Source: DASRSS01 sp035656335 | GTDB lineage: Bacteria; Actinomycetota; Actinomycetes; Mycobacteriales; Jatrophihabitantaceae | Direction: 5' to 3' | DNA length: 30,192 nucleotides | NCBI GenBank assembly: GCA_035656335.1 | Contig: DASRSS010000257.1 | Span: 1-30,192 of the forward strand | In this document: positions 30,030-30,192 of the stretch, in pieces | Numbering within the stretch: the first letter of the stretch is position 1 | Layout: the number at the start of each line of letters is the position of its first letter | Program-made: the position numbers and the translations under genes | The notes under the pieces: generated by a model | What the model was told of the DNA's origin: nothing | Databases searched by the model: none | The model's input: the letters and a program-made list of their open reading frames with translations, nothing else

Positions 30030-30192
30030 TTACGCCGACGCCGGGAGGTTGAGGTGTCCGGCGGCGGTGGTGATGGCCCAGTCGTGGTTCATGCGGGTGC
30101 CGTCCCAGCGCGGTGTCGCGGCGGTCGCGGCGATGTCGGCGGGCTCGTTCTCGATCGGTGTCCGGTCGGTGATCAGCGTGGACGGGTCGATC
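30030..30192 (-). CDS. C-terminal end of a DUF222/13E12-like protein (partial)
   Basis: Read on the minus strand from the window edge, 53 residues followed by TAA at 30032-30030: DPSTLITDRTPIENEPAD, then TAATPRWDGTRMNHDWAITT and AAGHLNLPASA. The PRWDGTRMNHDW motif is one I associate with 13E12-type DUF222/HNH proteins. The rest lies beyond the window, so integrity is unknown. Confidence 0.5.
   Translation of the reverse strand, partial: IDPSTLITDRTPIENEPADIAATAATPRWDGTRMNHDWAITTAAGHLNLPASA

Overview
This is high-GC actinobacterial DNA. Two chromosomal neighbourhoods known from Mycobacterium tuberculosis (Mtb) can be recognised, both rearranged. Proteasome/pupylation genes, WYL-type PafBC, 13E12-type DUF222/HNH fragments, GTG starts, GTGA/ATGA overlaps and probable leaderless promoters all fit a non-mycobacterial actinomycete, perhaps of the Frankia/Jatrophihabitans/Geodermatophilus kind. 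The genus cannot be fixed from sequence alone.

Region 1 (1-17.8 kb) is the Pup-proteasome neighbourhood, in the Mtb order Rv2090 to Rv2111c but interrupted. At the left edge a YtcJ-like amidohydrolase (partial) diverges from a LacI regulator, which overlaps a stand-alone 5'-3' exonuclease. A ParD-like/zeta-like toxin-antitoxin pair with a palindromic operator follows. Then, leftward, come the DUF4333 membrane protein, HelY helicase, TatC, a small membrane protein in the usual tatA slot, PafC, PafB and PafA. A rightward block separates pafA from prcA: alkB, a rubredoxin gene, a TetR regulator, a VOC protein, a repeat-rich gap and a broken DUF222/HNH gene. prcA, prcB and pup follow. Pup ends in GGE, and no dop gene is present.

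Region 2 (17.9-30.0 kb) looks like a steroid-catabolism neighbourhood. A divergent intergenic region at 27381-27680 carries two matches to the KstR operator. Rightward are fadE26 and fadE27 (ChsE4/ChsE5-like side-chain acyl-CoA dehydrogenases). Leftward are a 3Fe-4S ferredoxin (FdxD-like) and a 17beta-HSD/hydroxyacyl-CoA-type SDR (Rv3502c-like). In Mtb those two genes are followed by the mce4 sterol-import operon. Here they are followed by a complete branched-chain-amino-acid (Liv)-type ABC transporter (lipoprotein, fused LivHM permease, LivG, LivF), a secreted tail-anchored protein, a two-TM protein with a Cys/His tail and a second steroid-type SDR. The nine genes overlap or nearly abut and look like one operon. 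The main hypothesis from this window is that a Liv-type transporter with two unfamiliar envelope proteins takes the place of Mce4 as a steroid or steroid-acid importer.

Several short repeats stand out. A roughly 42-bp hairpin element lies in frame inside fadE26 and again at the break in the DUF222/HNH remnant. A 24-bp tandem repeat lies in frame in helY. There is also a 22-bp-arm inverted repeat at 15170-15217, a hairpin between pafA and pafB, and a Gly-Thr minisatellite in the binding-protein gene. A second DUF222-like fragment ends the window.
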